Source: Devosia litorisediminis (GTDB lineage Bacteria; Pseudomonadota; Alphaproteobacteria; Rhizobiales; Devosiaceae). Taken from it: a stretch of 64,000 nt of DNA. The number at the start of each line of letters is the position of its first letter. The stretch's first letter is position 1. Positions 8,413 through 17,307 of the stretch are shown here, piece after piece. The stretch covers positions 1,488,001 to 1,552,000 of the forward strand of contig NZ_JAGXTP010000001.1 of assembly GCF_018334155.1 (NCBI RefSeq), written 5' to 3'. The notes beneath the pieces are model-generated. The model did not search any database. It had not been told where the DNA came from and saw only the letters and a program-made list of their open reading frames with translations. The position numbers and the translations under genes are program-made.

Positions 8413-8433
8413 CCGGCCGCAACCAGCGGCCGG
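8413..8433. other. Perfect hairpin between the dehydrogenase and DUF4386 genes
   Basis: CCGGCCGC-AACCA-GCGGCCGG, a perfect 8-bp stem with a 5-base loop, in the 111-base spacer. It lacks a T run on either strand, so it is more likely an RNA-stabilising or REP-like hairpin than an intrinsic terminator. Confidence 0.5.
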
Positions 8434-8489
8434 TGGGATGACGGTGGGCAAAGGCGCGAGCGCCTTCGCGTGAGATTGGAACGGAGGCG

Positions 8490-9485
8490 CTAGGCGGCAG
8501 CGCGTACCGGGAGGGGCATGGCGACGTTGACCACGACCGCGCCCACCTTGTGCCGCTCGGAAACCCGCCGATACGCGTCGGCAATGCCAGTCAGCGGCTC
8601 GATGCTGTCGATCACCGAGCGGACGACGCCGCTCTCGACGAGGTCAGCGAGGACAGCCAGGTCCGCGGCGCTGTCGCCGTTGACGCCGATTACGATCCTG
8701 CGGCCCTGCGGGTCGGTACGCATCGAGCGAAGGATGTCCGGAACACCAAACTCAAGCGGCACGAAAAGTCCACCAGGTGACAGGACGCGCGCGGCCTCGC
8801 GGAAGCTCGATACCCCCGCGGTATCAAAGATGACGTCGTAGGTTTCTTTGCCGCGTGTGAAGTCGACTCGCTTGTAATCGATGATGTGGTCAGCCCCCAG
8901 CGACCTGACCAACTCCACATTGTCGGTGCTAGTGAGCGCAGTAACCTCCGCACCGAGGTGCTTGGCAATTTGTACGCCGAACACGCCAACCCCGCCCGAT
9001 GCGCCTGTGACCAGCACCTTTTGGCCGGACTGAACCTTGGCGAAATCGCGCAGGAAGACCAGGGCCGAGAGGCCACCGAAGGGCAGCGCCGCCGCTTCGC
9101 CATAGCCAAGGGTTTCCGGTTTCTTGACGATGGTTTTGTCCTCGGCAATGGCGATGTACTCGGCGTGTGCGCCGGCCCCAACAACGCCGAAGACCTCGTC
9201 GCCCATCTTGAAGCGTGTGACCGAAGCGCCGACCGCAACGACACGGCCCGAAAAGCTACCGCCCTGGATCGGATTGCGTGGGCGGAAAAGGCCGAAGATC
9301 ATCCGCGCCGGAATCTGCAGCACGCCGCCGGCATTCATTTCGACCATGCGCCAAGCGCCGGTCGAGACCGACGTGGCGTAGACTTGGACGAGGACCTCTT
9401 CGTCATTGATTTCAGGGCGCGCTACCTCGGCGATGTGCACCACCTTCTCTGCCGGTCCGTAGTCCTTGTTCACTGCAGCTTTCAT
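8490..9485 (-). CDS. NAD(P)H-dependent medium-chain dehydrogenase, quinone-oxidoreductase-like
   Basis: 331 residues of the MDR superfamily in the zinc-free quinone oxidoreductase-like branch. The GroES-like domain covers about 1-120, followed by the Rossmann domain with VTGASGGVGVFGVQIAKHLG and the later GADHIIDYKRVDF. The usual zinc-ligand Cys/His set is absent, which favours a reductase for enones or quinones rather than an alcohol dehydrogenase. The ATG at 9485 is preceded by GAGGAAATTACA. It is divergent from the LysR gene at 9592, a typical regulator-target arrangement, so the LysR protein probably controls it. Substrate unknown. Confidence 0.85.
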   Translation of the reverse strand: MKAAVNKDYGPAEKVVHIAEVARPEINDEEVLVQVYATSVSTGAWRMVEMNAGGVLQIPARMIFGLFRPRNPIQGGSFSGRVVAVGASVTRFKMGDEVFGVVGAGAHAEYIAIAEDKTIVKKPETLGYGEAAALPFGGLSALVFLRDFAKVQSGQKVLVTGASGGVGVFGVQIAKHLGAEVTALTSTDNVELVRSLGADHIIDYKRVDFTRGKETYDVIFDTAGVSSFREAARVLSPGGLFVPLEFGVPDILRSMRTDPQGRRIVIGVNGDSAADLAVLADLVESGVVRSVIDSIEPLTGIADAYRRVSERHKVGAVVVNVAMPLPVRAAA

Positions 9486-9591
9486 TGTAATTTCCTCGAT
9501 CCACGTCGTTGCTGTTTGAATGAGGGAGTTCTAGGCGTCCCTGTTCCCATTAGAAATTGACTGAATTCTTTCTTTTGGTATGCGTATCCGT

Positions 9592-10524
9592 ATGGATTGG
9601 CGGTCAGTAAAGTTCGACTGGAACAGGGCGCGCGCATTCCTCGTCACGGCCGAGGAAGGCTCGCTCTCTGCCGCGGCGCGGGCGCTCGGCATGACCCAGC
9701 CGACGCTCGGCCGCCAAGTCGACGCATTGGAGGAAGAGCTCGGGGTGGTGCTCTTCGAACGGGCAGGACGGGGGCTGGTCCTGACGCCATCCGGGCTGGA
9801 ACTGCTCGATCAGGTCCGCAGGATGGGCGAAGCAGCGACCGGCGTGTCGCTGACCGCTTCGGGGCAGACGCAGTCGGTTGAGGGAAGCATTCGCATCACC
9901 GCCAGCGAGATCGAGGCGCTGACCCTCCTGCCGCCGATTATCGCCAAGCTTCGTTGTGAAGCTCCCGGCATCAACATCGAGGTCCTCGGTTCCAATGTCG
10001 CGGCCGACCTGCGGCGGCGCGAGGCTGACATCGCCATCCGCAGCTTCCGTCCGACCGAGCCCGAACTGATTGCGAAGAAGATTAGCGAAAGTACCGCCCG
10101 GCTCTTCGCCTCTAGTGACTACTTAGACAGGCTGGGCCGTCCGGTAACGCTGGAGAAGGTCAACGGCGCCGACTTCATCGGCTACGAACCGCCGGATACA
10201 TTTGTTCACAGCCTCAATGAGATGGTCGGCCTGTCCGTGAGCCGGACCAACCTGAAGGTGATCAGCCCGAGTACGGCGATGCACTGGGAGCTGGTGAAGC
10301 TCGGGGTCGGCCTGTCCGTCATTCCTGATCGGCTGGGAGACGCGGAACATGGGGTCGAACGGGTGCTGGACGGGGTTGCCAAGCCGCTCGTCTTTCCGAC
10401 CTGGCTGACGACGCACCGCGAACTCAACACCTCGCGGCGCGTGCGTTTCGTGTTTGACTTTCTTGCCGACGAGTTGGCAGTTCCGGCGGCGACTTCTACC
10501 CCCGCGAAGAAGCCTCGCCGCTGA
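9592..10524 (+). CDS. LysR family transcriptional regulator
   Basis: About 310 residues. The winged HTH (about 8-65) reads FDWNRARAFLVTAEEGSLSA, with LGMTQPTLGRQVDALEEELG and LFERAGRGLVLTPSG. The rest is the substrate-binding-like effector domain. I placed the start at ATG 9592 (MDWRSVKFDWNRARAF), which matches the usual beginning of this subgroup; ATG 9580 four codons upstream is the alternative, and neither has a clear ribosome site. It lies between two dehydrogenase genes, divergent from one and tail-to-tail with the other (29-base overlap of the 3' ends), and likely responds to an electrophile or quinone-type signal. Confidence 0.87.
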   Translation: MDWRSVKFDWNRARAFLVTAEEGSLSAAARALGMTQPTLGRQVDALEEELGVVLFERAGRGLVLTPSGLELLDQVRRMGEAATGVSLTASGQTQSVEGSIRITASEIEALTLLPPIIAKLRCEAPGINIEVLGSNVAADLRRREADIAIRSFRPTEPELIAKKISESTARLFASSDYLDRLGRPVTLEKVNGADFIGYEPPDTFVHSLNEMVGLSVSRTNLKVISPSTAMHWELVKLGVGLSVIPDRLGDAEHGVERVLDGVAKPLVFPTWLTTHRELNTSRRVRFVFDFLADELAVPAATSTPAKKPRR

Positions 10525-11488
10525 CGTCGAGCACCACGATGCCGGTCTTGGCGCCGCTTTCGACATAGCGATGCGCATCGATCGCGTCTTCGAGTGGAAA
10601 GGCCTTGTCGACAACAACCTTGAGCTTGCGGACGGCTATCTGTTGTTTGAGGAAGTCGAGGTCCTCGACCGGTTCGCCTGCGAGCTGAGACAGCACTTTC
10701 ACGCGTCCGCGACGGTTCTCGACCAGCCCCCTCAGCATCTGGCGCGTGTGCGGATTGCCCAAGAAGTAGCGTCCTCCATCATTGAGTGCGGTGACACTTG
10801 GTCCAAATGGGCTGAGCCCGACAACGTCTATGATCGCGTCATAGCATTCGCCGGTTCGCCAGAAGTCGGTCGACTCGTAGTCAATGACCTTGTCGGCGCC
10901 GAGGTCGCTGAGCATCTGATGCTTGCTCACCCTGTCGACCGCGGTCACCTCAGCGCCCGCCTCCTTGGAGAGTTGCGTTGCGAACATGCCGATCGAGCCG
11001 CCAGCGCCGTTGATCAAGACCTTCTCGCCCGGCTGCGGATCGCACTTGCGGACGAAGTGCAGGCCGTTGAGACCGCCGGTCGGAATTCCCGCTGCTTCGG
11101 CATAGCTCAGCGTCGGCGGAATGGTGGTCAGGCTGCCAGCCTCCGGTATGGTCGCATACTCGGCATAAGCCCCCATACCGAACCCTGTTGGACCGAAAAC
11201 CCGGTCCCCCGCCTTGAAGCGCGTGACGCCTTCGCCAAGCGCCTCGACAACACCTGCCACCTCCATGCCGAGCACCGGCTGCCGCGGCCGGGTGATGCCA
11301 ATCGCCAGACGTGCCGGTACCCAAACCCAGCTGACCATCTTGAAGGCGCGGACCTCGCAGTCGCCCAGCGTTATGCCCGCAGCGTGGACCCGAACTAGCA
11401 CCTGGCCCGGCTTTGGTTCTGGCTTGGGCACGTCCCGAAGCTCAAGGACATCGGGCGGGCCGTAGCGCGTACAGTAAACAGCTCTCAT
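10496..11488 (-). CDS. Medium-chain dehydrogenase, NADPH:quinone reductase-like
   Basis: 330 residues, starting MRAVYCTRYGPPDVLELRDV (ATG at 11488). It has a GroES-like domain, GYAEYATIPE-like GAYAEYATIPEAG, the nucleotide-binding loop INGAGGSIGMFATQLSKEAG, and a C-terminal FPLEDAIDAHRYVESG motif shared by zeta-crystallin-like reductases. No zinc ligands seen. A longer open frame exists upstream but carries no homology. Its 3' end overlaps the LysR gene by 29 bases in tail-to-tail orientation. It is a paralogue in type, not a close copy, of the dehydrogenase at 8490. Confidence 0.85.
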   Translation of the reverse strand: MRAVYCTRYGPPDVLELRDVPKPEPKPGQVLVRVHAAGITLGDCEVRAFKMVSWVWVPARLAIGITRPRQPVLGMEVAGVVEALGEGVTRFKAGDRVFGPTGFGMGAYAEYATIPEAGSLTTIPPTLSYAEAAGIPTGGLNGLHFVRKCDPQPGEKVLINGAGGSIGMFATQLSKEAGAEVTAVDRVSKHQMLSDLGADKVIDYESTDFWRTGECYDAIIDVVGLSPFGPSVTALNDGGRYFLGNPHTRQMLRGLVENRRGRVKVLSQLAGEPVEDLDFLKQQIAVRKLKVVVDKAFPLEDAIDAHRYVESGAKTGIVVLDVSGEASSRG

Positions 11489-11978
11489 CACTCCCCACCA
11501 TAGCGAAGGCGATCTCGATGACAACCACGACGGGGCCGGCCCATCTTGGCGCAAGACAGCGGAAAGCCTTAAATGTGTAGGGTTCCCAGCAGTTTTGATG
11601 CGGGAGAGAGGCCAACCAAACCGACCGCTTTCAGAAATTCGAAAAGCCTGCCCGAAGGGCAGAAATGGGGCGCATTTCTGCCTGGCAGTTGGCGACCCCT
11701 TTGTCGCCGTTCGAGTGACTTGCGTCGCTGCCCGAAACCTGCCGTTTATTGAGTTTCCGACCGACGACAGAGCCGGGGCCGGTAGCAGACTGGCAGCTTT
11801 CGGCAACGCGGTCGTCGTATCGGACATAATCGGCCCCCTAACGAAATCCGTGCCAAAGTGCTGCAGTGCGACTTGCGAGCTGTCATTGGTGACGCCTGGG
11901 TTTGGCTGGTCGGTCTTTGGCCAGCCAACTTATCCATGGCAGTGCCGCATCTGCTTCTTTTCTCGACTCGCACACTCC
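11489..11978. other. Intergenic region with a perfect inverted repeat
   Basis: 490 bases without a recognised gene between two minus-strand genes. It contains GCAGAAAT-GGGGCGC-ATTTCTGC (11659-11681), an 8-bp perfect stem, in sequence resembling other decayed intergenic tracts of this window that share the string RAATGGGGCG. Confidence 0.5.
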
Positions 11979-12761
11979 CTAGAACCCTGCGGAGGGCAGA
12001 TTTTCAAGGCCCGCGGTCCTGCGGTTGAATTCCAGCATCTTTGCCATTTCTATCTGCGCGGCCGACGGATCTCTTGCACGGATTGCCTCGGCGACTTTGA
12101 TGTGTCCCTCGCGAGTCACCGGCTCGGGGCTTTTGGCCAGCACGCCATATTCGTAAGAAATCCAGAGCATGGTGAGAATGATGGGGCGCAATTGCCGCAT
12201 CATCAGATTGCCAGTGGCTTCCAGGATAGTGGCGTGGAAATTGCAGTCCGCGTTGAATAGATCCTCAACCGCCCCCGAGTTGGGATGCATCGCATAGGCT
12301 GCGTCCAAGATTGCTGCCACCTGCGCGTCAGTGGCGCGTACCGCAGCCAATGCGGCGGCCTGTGGCTCAATGATGCCGCGGAGCTCAGTCGTCTCGGCGA
12401 ACATTGATTGCAGCCGCGGATGGGTCGGCTCGTGCCAGGCCACGACCTCCGCATCAAGAAGGCTCCATTCTTCTATCGGTCGCACACGCGTGCCATAGCG
12501 TCGTGCCGTGCGCACCATGCCTTTGCCTGACAAGACCTTGATAGCATCGCGGACCGTGGTTCTGCTGACGCCCAGAGAAACTGCCAGCTCGGGCTCTGTC
12601 GGCATGATCTCGCCGGGACGATAAACGTCGTTCGCAATCCGTCGCCCTAGATCGTCCACTGCGATCTTGGTTGCCCCGGTGGGGAGCGCCGATCCCATCA
12701 CGGCACGCAAAAGGCCGGACACTTTTGGTTGCGGCGCCACTTGCGCGTCATCGTTTCTCAC
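11979..12761 (-). CDS. GntR (FadR subfamily) regulator of the TRAP sugar-acid locus
   Basis: 260 residues: the winged HTH (about 35-100) has PTEPELAVSLGVSRTTVRDA and then IKVLSGKGMV, followed by an all-helical FCD domain (about 110-245) of the kind that binds carboxylate ligands through a metal. The start appears to be GTG at 12761; the ribosome site is weak (AGG). It is divergent from the dctPQM-dehydratase operon, 106 bases from the dctP ATG, which makes it the likely repressor of sugar-acid uptake and dehydration. Related regulators respond to uronates, galactonate or gluconate; the ligand here is not known. Confidence 0.88.
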   Translation of the reverse strand: MRNDDAQVAPQPKVSGLLRAVMGSALPTGATKIAVDDLGRRIANDVYRPGEIMPTEPELAVSLGVSRTTVRDAIKVLSGKGMVRTARRYGTRVRPIEEWSLLDAEVVAWHEPTHPRLQSMFAETTELRGIIEPQAAALAAVRATDAQVAAILDAAYAMHPNSGAVEDLFNADCNFHATILEATGNLMMRQLRPIILTMLWISYEYGVLAKSPEPVTREGHIKVAEAIRARDPSAAQIEMAKMLEFNRRTAGLENLPSAGF

Positions 12762-12867
12762 TACGAACCTTTACATGTGATCTAAAGAAATGCATGATCT
12801 TGGCGATGGTGCTCTAGAAACCACCAAAAGCCAACTCGGCCCAAAGGCCGATCTAGGGAGGACAATT

Positions 12868-13890
12868 ATGTTTAATATCCGTACTGCAATCGGCGCTCTG
12901 ATGGGGGTTTTGTCCCTTTCATCGGTCAGTATCGCTGAAGAAATCAAGTTTGGCATAGGTGTCGCCGAGGGCGACTACCCCGAATATAACGCCGTGCTCC
13001 GCTTCAAGGAGTATGTCGAGTTCAAGACCAATGGCGAAATTACCGTTCGTCTGTTCCCGGGCAATCAGTTGGGCGGCGAGCGCGAAATGCTGGAGCAGGT
13101 GCAGCAGGGCAGCCTCGAACTGACGCTGCCAGCTGACGGCGCCATGGCGGGCTTCTATCCCCCCATGCAGGTCTGGTCAGTTCCTTACATTTTTGAAAGC
13201 GCCCCAATCGCCTGGGAGGTCATGAGTGGACCGTTCGGCGACGCCATGCGCGAGGATATCCTCGAGCAGACCGGCATGCGCGCGCTGGCGTTCTCGCAGA
13301 ACGGCTTCCGTTCATTCACGAACAACGTGCGGCCAATCGTCAATCCCGACGACATGGCGGGCCTCAAGATCCGCACCATGGAAAGCCCGGTCTATATGGA
13401 AATGGTCAAGTCACTTGGCGCGACAGCCGTTCCGATCAGCGGCGCTGAAGTGGTGATGGCCCTGCGTCAGGGCGTGGTAGACGGGCAGGAGAACCCGCCA
13501 GCAGTTGTCTATAGCGGTGGTGCCGGCGAAGTTCAGAAGTACTACACGCTGAACGAACACACTTTCGGACTTCATGTGGTCATTGCCAATAATGACTGGT
13601 TTGAATCGCTCACCCCAGGTCACCAGCAGATCATCCAGGATGCTGCCAAGCTGGCCGCCTGGACGGAGAACCTGCAAAAGACCGAGGGCGACTGGCTCTA
13701 TAGCCGCCAGCTGCAGGACGAGCTCGGGATGGAAATCCATGTTTCCACCCCTGAGGAAAAGGTCGCCTTCCGTGACGTTGTCCAGGAGCCGGTGCTGCAG
13801 TTTATTCGCAGCAATGTTGGCGATGAACTGGTCGACGACCTTCTCGCGGAAGTAGAGACCGTAAAAGCCCGCATGTACGGTTCCGAGTAA
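12868..13890 (+). CDS. dctP: TRAP transporter solute-binding protein, DctP family
   Basis: Periplasmic substrate receptor of 340 residues. It has an N-terminal signal peptide (about 1-23, cleavage near SIAEE), then the mature DctP fold. The conserved ligand-binding arginine lies in GLKIRTMESPVYMEM, followed by the GAEVVMALRQGVVDGQENPP motif. The ATG at 12868 follows AGGGAGGAC by a good distance; an earlier in-frame ATG at 12790 would place unrelated residues before the signal peptide. DctP receptors bind carboxylates, which fits the sugar-acid dehydratase at the end of the operon. A strong hairpin follows the gene. Confidence 0.92.
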   Translation: MFNIRTAIGALMGVLSLSSVSIAEEIKFGIGVAEGDYPEYNAVLRFKEYVEFKTNGEITVRLFPGNQLGGEREMLEQVQQGSLELTLPADGAMAGFYPPMQVWSVPYIFESAPIAWEVMSGPFGDAMREDILEQTGMRALAFSQNGFRSFTNNVRPIVNPDDMAGLKIRTMESPVYMEMVKSLGATAVPISGAEVVMALRQGVVDGQENPPAVVYSGGAGEVQKYYTLNEHTFGLHVVIANNDWFESLTPGHQQIIQDAAKLAAWTENLQKTEGDWLYSRQLQDELGMEIHVSTPEEKVAFRDVVQEPVLQFIRSNVGDELVDDLLAEVETVKARMYGSE

Positions 13891-13903
13891 GCGATCCCAT
13901 CCG

Positions 13904-13924
13904 CCGCGGACCGTTGGTCCGCGG
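13904..13924 (+). other. Intercistronic hairpin between dctP and dctQ
   Basis: CCGCGGACC-GTT-GGTCCGCGG, a perfect 9-bp stem with a 3-base loop, 13 bases after the dctP stop. No T run follows, so it probably protects or limits the transcript so that the receptor is made in excess over the permeases. Confidence 0.7.
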
Positions 13925-13942
13925 CATTGAAGGAAACTTGCC

Positions 13943-14452
13943 ATGCAGGCATTTGCGAACCGCGCTGCCTTCCTGCTCGCCCGTGCGAGCGAGATTCTGG
14001 CGACACTGCTGTTGATCTCTGTCACTGCCCTCAATCTCACGCAGGTCGTGGGCCGGTATGCCTTCAGTATCGGCTTTAGCTGGACCGAAGAACTGATGCG
14101 CTATCAGATGATCTGGCTGATGATGCTGGGCTCCGTGGCCGCAGTATATCGGGTTGAACACATGGGGATCGAGAGCCTTGAATCCATGGTGGCGCCGCGT
14201 TACGGCGCTCTGGTGCGCTCGGCTCTTTACTCTGTCGGCGCCATATTTTGTTTGGTCGTGCTGGTCTATGGCTGGCCTCTTGCGCTGCGCAATGCCGGCC
14301 AGGTCGCCCCTGCCTCGGGCATTCCCATGATCTATCCCTATATGGCCTTACCCGTCGGGTCGGCCCTGCTTCTCATTCAGATTGGCCTATCCTGGTTCGG
14401 GGGCTGGGACGAGCAGAGCAGGACTTCTGACGCGGCAGGAGGCAAAGCATGA
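13943..14452 (+). CDS. dctQ: TRAP transporter small permease, DctQ family
   Basis: 169 residues with four predicted membrane helices and the family-typical sequence VTALNLTQVVGRYAFSIGFS then WTEELMRYQMIWLMMLGS. In TRAP systems it forms the permease together with DctM. Its stop overlaps the dctM start (ATGA, 14449-14452), so the two are translationally coupled. Confidence 0.9.
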   Translation: MQAFANRAAFLLARASEILATLLLISVTALNLTQVVGRYAFSIGFSWTEELMRYQMIWLMMLGSVAAVYRVEHMGIESLESMVAPRYGALVRSALYSVGAIFCLVVLVYGWPLALRNAGQVAPASGIPMIYPYMALPVGSALLLIQIGLSWFGGWDEQSRTSDAAGGKA

Positions 14453-15723
14453 TTTGGGTCGCTCTTGCCGGCATCGGCCTGCTGCTGATCGGTGTGCCAG
14501 TTGCCTTCTCACTCGGGCTGGCCGGCCTGATCGGCGTTTTGCTGGCCGATATTCCATTGTCCATCGTCACGACACGCCTGTTCACCGGCGTGGACAGTTT
14601 CATATTTCTGGCGGTCCCGTTCTACATCCTGGCTGCTGAAATCATGAGCCAGGGCGGCATTACGACCAGGCTCATTGCCATCGCTTCGGGTGCCACGCGC
14701 AAAATGCGCGGGGGAACTGCCTATGCCAACATTGGCACTTCCGTTCTTTTCGCGGGCATTTCAGGGTCTGCCGTAGCCGACGCTGCGGCGCTGGGCCGGG
14801 TCTTCATGGAAGAGATGCCAAAGGAAGGCTATTCACGCCCCTACGCCGCCGCGGTCACTGTCGCTTCCTCTATCATTGGACCCATTATCCCGCCCTCGGG
14901 GCTGGCAATTCTGATCGGTGCGGTTACAGGCGTCTCCATCATCGATTTGTTCCTGGCTGGCGTCGGGCCAGGTATCCTGTTGGGCGCCTCCTGCGCAGCC
15001 ATCGTCTTCTTTGATGCAGTCCGGGGCCGCTTGCCTCGCCCGCGCCTTGCTGACAATCAAGGTCCACGTTGGCGCATGATTATTGAGGGCGTTGCTGTCG
15101 CCACGCTGCCTCTGATCATTGTCGGCGGTATGGTTCTCGGGGCCTACACGGCAACCGAGGGCGGTGGCATCGCGGTGGCTTATGCGATCTTTCTGTCCGT
15201 TGTTGTCTTTAGAAAGATGGACATGGCTGGTCTCTGGCAAGCCTTCATGCGCGCGGCCCGCACTTCGGCCACCATCTACCTGTTGGTCGCCGCAGCAACG
15301 ATCCTGTCCTATGCGCTCAACCTGCTGGGTATCTCCAGCTTCGTCCGCGAAGCGGCGCTGATTTTCCAGGATCAACCTCTCTACTTCCTGTTCGCACTAT
15401 CTGTGATGATGCTGATCTTGGGCACGTTTCTCGATATCGGTGCGGCGATCCTGATCTTCATGCCTCTGGTGATGCCCGCAGTGACAGCACTGGGCATTGA
15501 TCCGCTGCAGGCCAGTATGATCGTGATGGTCACGCTTGCCATCGGGCTGGTTACACCACCAGTAGGTGTTGTGCTGTTTGTCATCATGCGGGTGGGAAGC
15601 ATCGGCATGATTCCACTTCTGCGCTCTCTGCTGCCCTTTCTTATCGCCCAGCTTGTAGCGGTGGTGATCCTCTGCCTCGTCCCTGAAATTTCGACTTGGC
15701 TACCGCAAATTCTGAATCCTTGA
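14449..15723 (+). CDS. dctM: TRAP transporter large permease, DctM family
   Basis: 424 residues with about a dozen membrane helices. It shows typical DctM stretches such as GSAVADAAALGRVFMEEM (QGSATADAAA-like), SSIIGPIIPPSGLAILIGAV and ITPPVGVVLFV-like GLVTPPVGVVLFVIMRVGS. It is a sodium-coupled secondary importer for a carboxylated solute delivered by DctP. It starts in the overlap with dctQ, and the dehydratase gene follows within a dozen bases. Confidence 0.92.
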   Translation: MIWVALAGIGLLLIGVPVAFSLGLAGLIGVLLADIPLSIVTTRLFTGVDSFIFLAVPFYILAAEIMSQGGITTRLIAIASGATRKMRGGTAYANIGTSVLFAGISGSAVADAAALGRVFMEEMPKEGYSRPYAAAVTVASSIIGPIIPPSGLAILIGAVTGVSIIDLFLAGVGPGILLGASCAAIVFFDAVRGRLPRPRLADNQGPRWRMIIEGVAVATLPLIIVGGMVLGAYTATEGGGIAVAYAIFLSVVVFRKMDMAGLWQAFMRAARTSATIYLLVAAATILSYALNLLGISSFVREAALIFQDQPLYFLFALSVMMLILGTFLDIGAAILIFMPLVMPAVTALGIDPLQASMIVMVTLAIGLVTPPVGVVLFVIMRVGSIGMIPLLRSLLPFLIAQLVAVVILCLVPEISTWLPQILNP

Positions 15724-15734
15724 GTGAGGCCGAA

Positions 15735-16913
15735 GTGAAGATAACTGCCATCCAAACTGTGGTCGTGAACGCGATCCATCGCAATTGGGTATTCGTCAAG
15801 GTGCTGACAGACCAACCAGGCCTCTATGGGTGGGGTGAAGCCACGCTCGAGTGGAAAACGCGCGCTGTTTGCGCCACGATTGAGGACCTCGAACCCTTCG
15901 TCATCGGCGAGGACCCCACGCGCATCGAGCATGTCGTGCGTCGCATGACTGGTTTCAGCTTCTGGCCACTCGGCGCCATCGGGCTCACGGCGGTTTCCGG
16001 AATTGAACACGCCCTTTGGGATATCAAGGGCAAGGCCCTTGGCGTCCCCGTTCACGACCTGCTTGGCGGCCGTGTACGCGACAATGTGGCAGTCTACACC
16101 CATCTACGCCGCGCCAAGATCGGCGCCCAGGTCCCCACCAGTGACATCAACGCATTCTGTGACGCTGTGCAGGAAACAGTCGAGATGGGCTACAACGCCA
16201 TCAAGCTGGGCTTTGTCCCCTACACTGGTTACGCTGCCCCCCTGCCAGAAGTTCGTCACGTTGAAAAGCTCGCACGCGCGGTTCGTGAACGCGTGGGAGA
16301 TGGTATTGAGATCATGACAGATTTCCATGGTCGACCGGATAGTGTCGAAGCGGCACGCGCCTATATCGATGCGATCGCCCCCATCCGGCCCCTATTTGTG
16401 GAAGAGGCAATTCAACCCGGCGACGCCACGGCGATGGCCGACCTGGCGCGGCAAGTATCCTGTCCTCTGGCAACCGGTGAACGCCTGTTCACTCCTCGCG
16501 AATTCGCTGACCTCGCCGAAAAGCGTGCGGTGGCCTATATCCAACCCGATCTGGCTCACTGCGGCGGCCTCACCGGTGGGCGCAAAATCGCAGCCATCGC
16601 AGAAGCTGCGCATATGGGCGTTGCACCTCACAATCCCATGGGGCCGATAGCCGGTGCCGTCGCTTTACACTTCGATCTTGCGACCCCCAACTTCGTCATC
16701 CAGGAAGAGGCCGTGGGCCTGGTCCCTTGGTTCCGCGATATTTGTACCCAAACCTATCCACTCGACATGCAGAATGGCGTCTGGGGCGTACCTGACGCGC
16801 CCGGCCTCGGTATCGAGATTGACGAAGCAGCAGCGGCCCGTCACCCATTCGCGCAGGAAGAAATTCCGGCCCTTGACGCGATTCTGCCCGATGGACGTAT
16901 CGCCAATTGGTGA
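15735..16913 (+). CDS. Enolase-superfamily sugar-acid dehydratase, galactonate-dehydratase-like
   Basis: About 392 residues of the mandelate racemase subgroup. It removes water from a sugar acid to give a 2-keto-3-deoxy acid. Seen: the capping domain start VKITAIQTVVVNA and GLYGWGEATLEWKT; metal ligands Asp in IMTDFHGRP, Glu in LFVEEAIQPGD and Glu in ATGERLFT; and the catalytic-type His in GVAPHNPMGPIA. The GTG at 15735 gives the usual VKIT start of this family and clears the dctM stop. An in-frame TTG at 15696 would overlap dctM by 28 bases. As the last gene of a TRAP operon it probably acts on the imported acid; the exact substrate (galactonate or another aldonate) is not decided by sequence alone. 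Confidence 0.87.
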   Translation: MKITAIQTVVVNAIHRNWVFVKVLTDQPGLYGWGEATLEWKTRAVCATIEDLEPFVIGEDPTRIEHVVRRMTGFSFWPLGAIGLTAVSGIEHALWDIKGKALGVPVHDLLGGRVRDNVAVYTHLRRAKIGAQVPTSDINAFCDAVQETVEMGYNAIKLGFVPYTGYAAPLPEVRHVEKLARAVRERVGDGIEIMTDFHGRPDSVEAARAYIDAIAPIRPLFVEEAIQPGDATAMADLARQVSCPLATGERLFTPREFADLAEKRAVAYIQPDLAHCGGLTGGRKIAAIAEAAHMGVAPHNPMGPIAGAVALHFDLATPNFVIQEEAVGLVPWFRDICTQTYPLDMQNGVWGVPDAPGLGIEIDEAAAARHPFAQEEIPALDAILPDGRIANW

Positions 16914-17307
16914 TGCATCAGTCTGGAAACGTTTTGCGATCGAGCGCGGCGCTCAACCGTGTCGCCTCCGATCAGTGATTGCACACTTTCGTGTCGGCGT
17001 GTTCCGAAACAACACCGTCGGCACACCACCCAACCGGAGGCAAGACCGGTTACCGCGCATGTCTACAATTGGGAACTGGCAATTCTGGCTTGAATGAACG
17101 GATTGGGGCACGTTGCCGAAGCGGCGCGACACTGGACATTTGATAGAGCGCGTCATCGGCCCGCACCATCACACGTCTATGATGCTGGGCGATCGCAAGT
17201 AAATGATGTTGTGCCGAGACCGCTCTCAAAGCTGCCCGGCCGCTTTCGGCAAGTGGCGGATTACAGCTAAGCGACGGGAATGGGGCGCATCGCCGTCAGC
17301 ATTGCAA
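16914..17307. other. Intergenic region between the TRAP operon and the accessory patch
   Basis: 394 bases with no recognised gene on either strand. It includes GGAATGGGGCG at 17277-17287, a string also found in three other intergenic tracts. It marks a change from a conserved metabolic operon to small unfamiliar genes. Confidence 0.45.

Noticed and set aside
10454..11398. 314-codon plus-strand frame antisense to the dehydrogenase at 10496
   Set aside because: It lies entirely opposite a gene with clear MDR motifs; its own sequence resembles no family.
12807..12823. TGGT-N9-ACCA half-sites between the GntR gene and dctP
   Set aside because: Spacing does not match known FadR-type operators and the inner bases are not symmetric.
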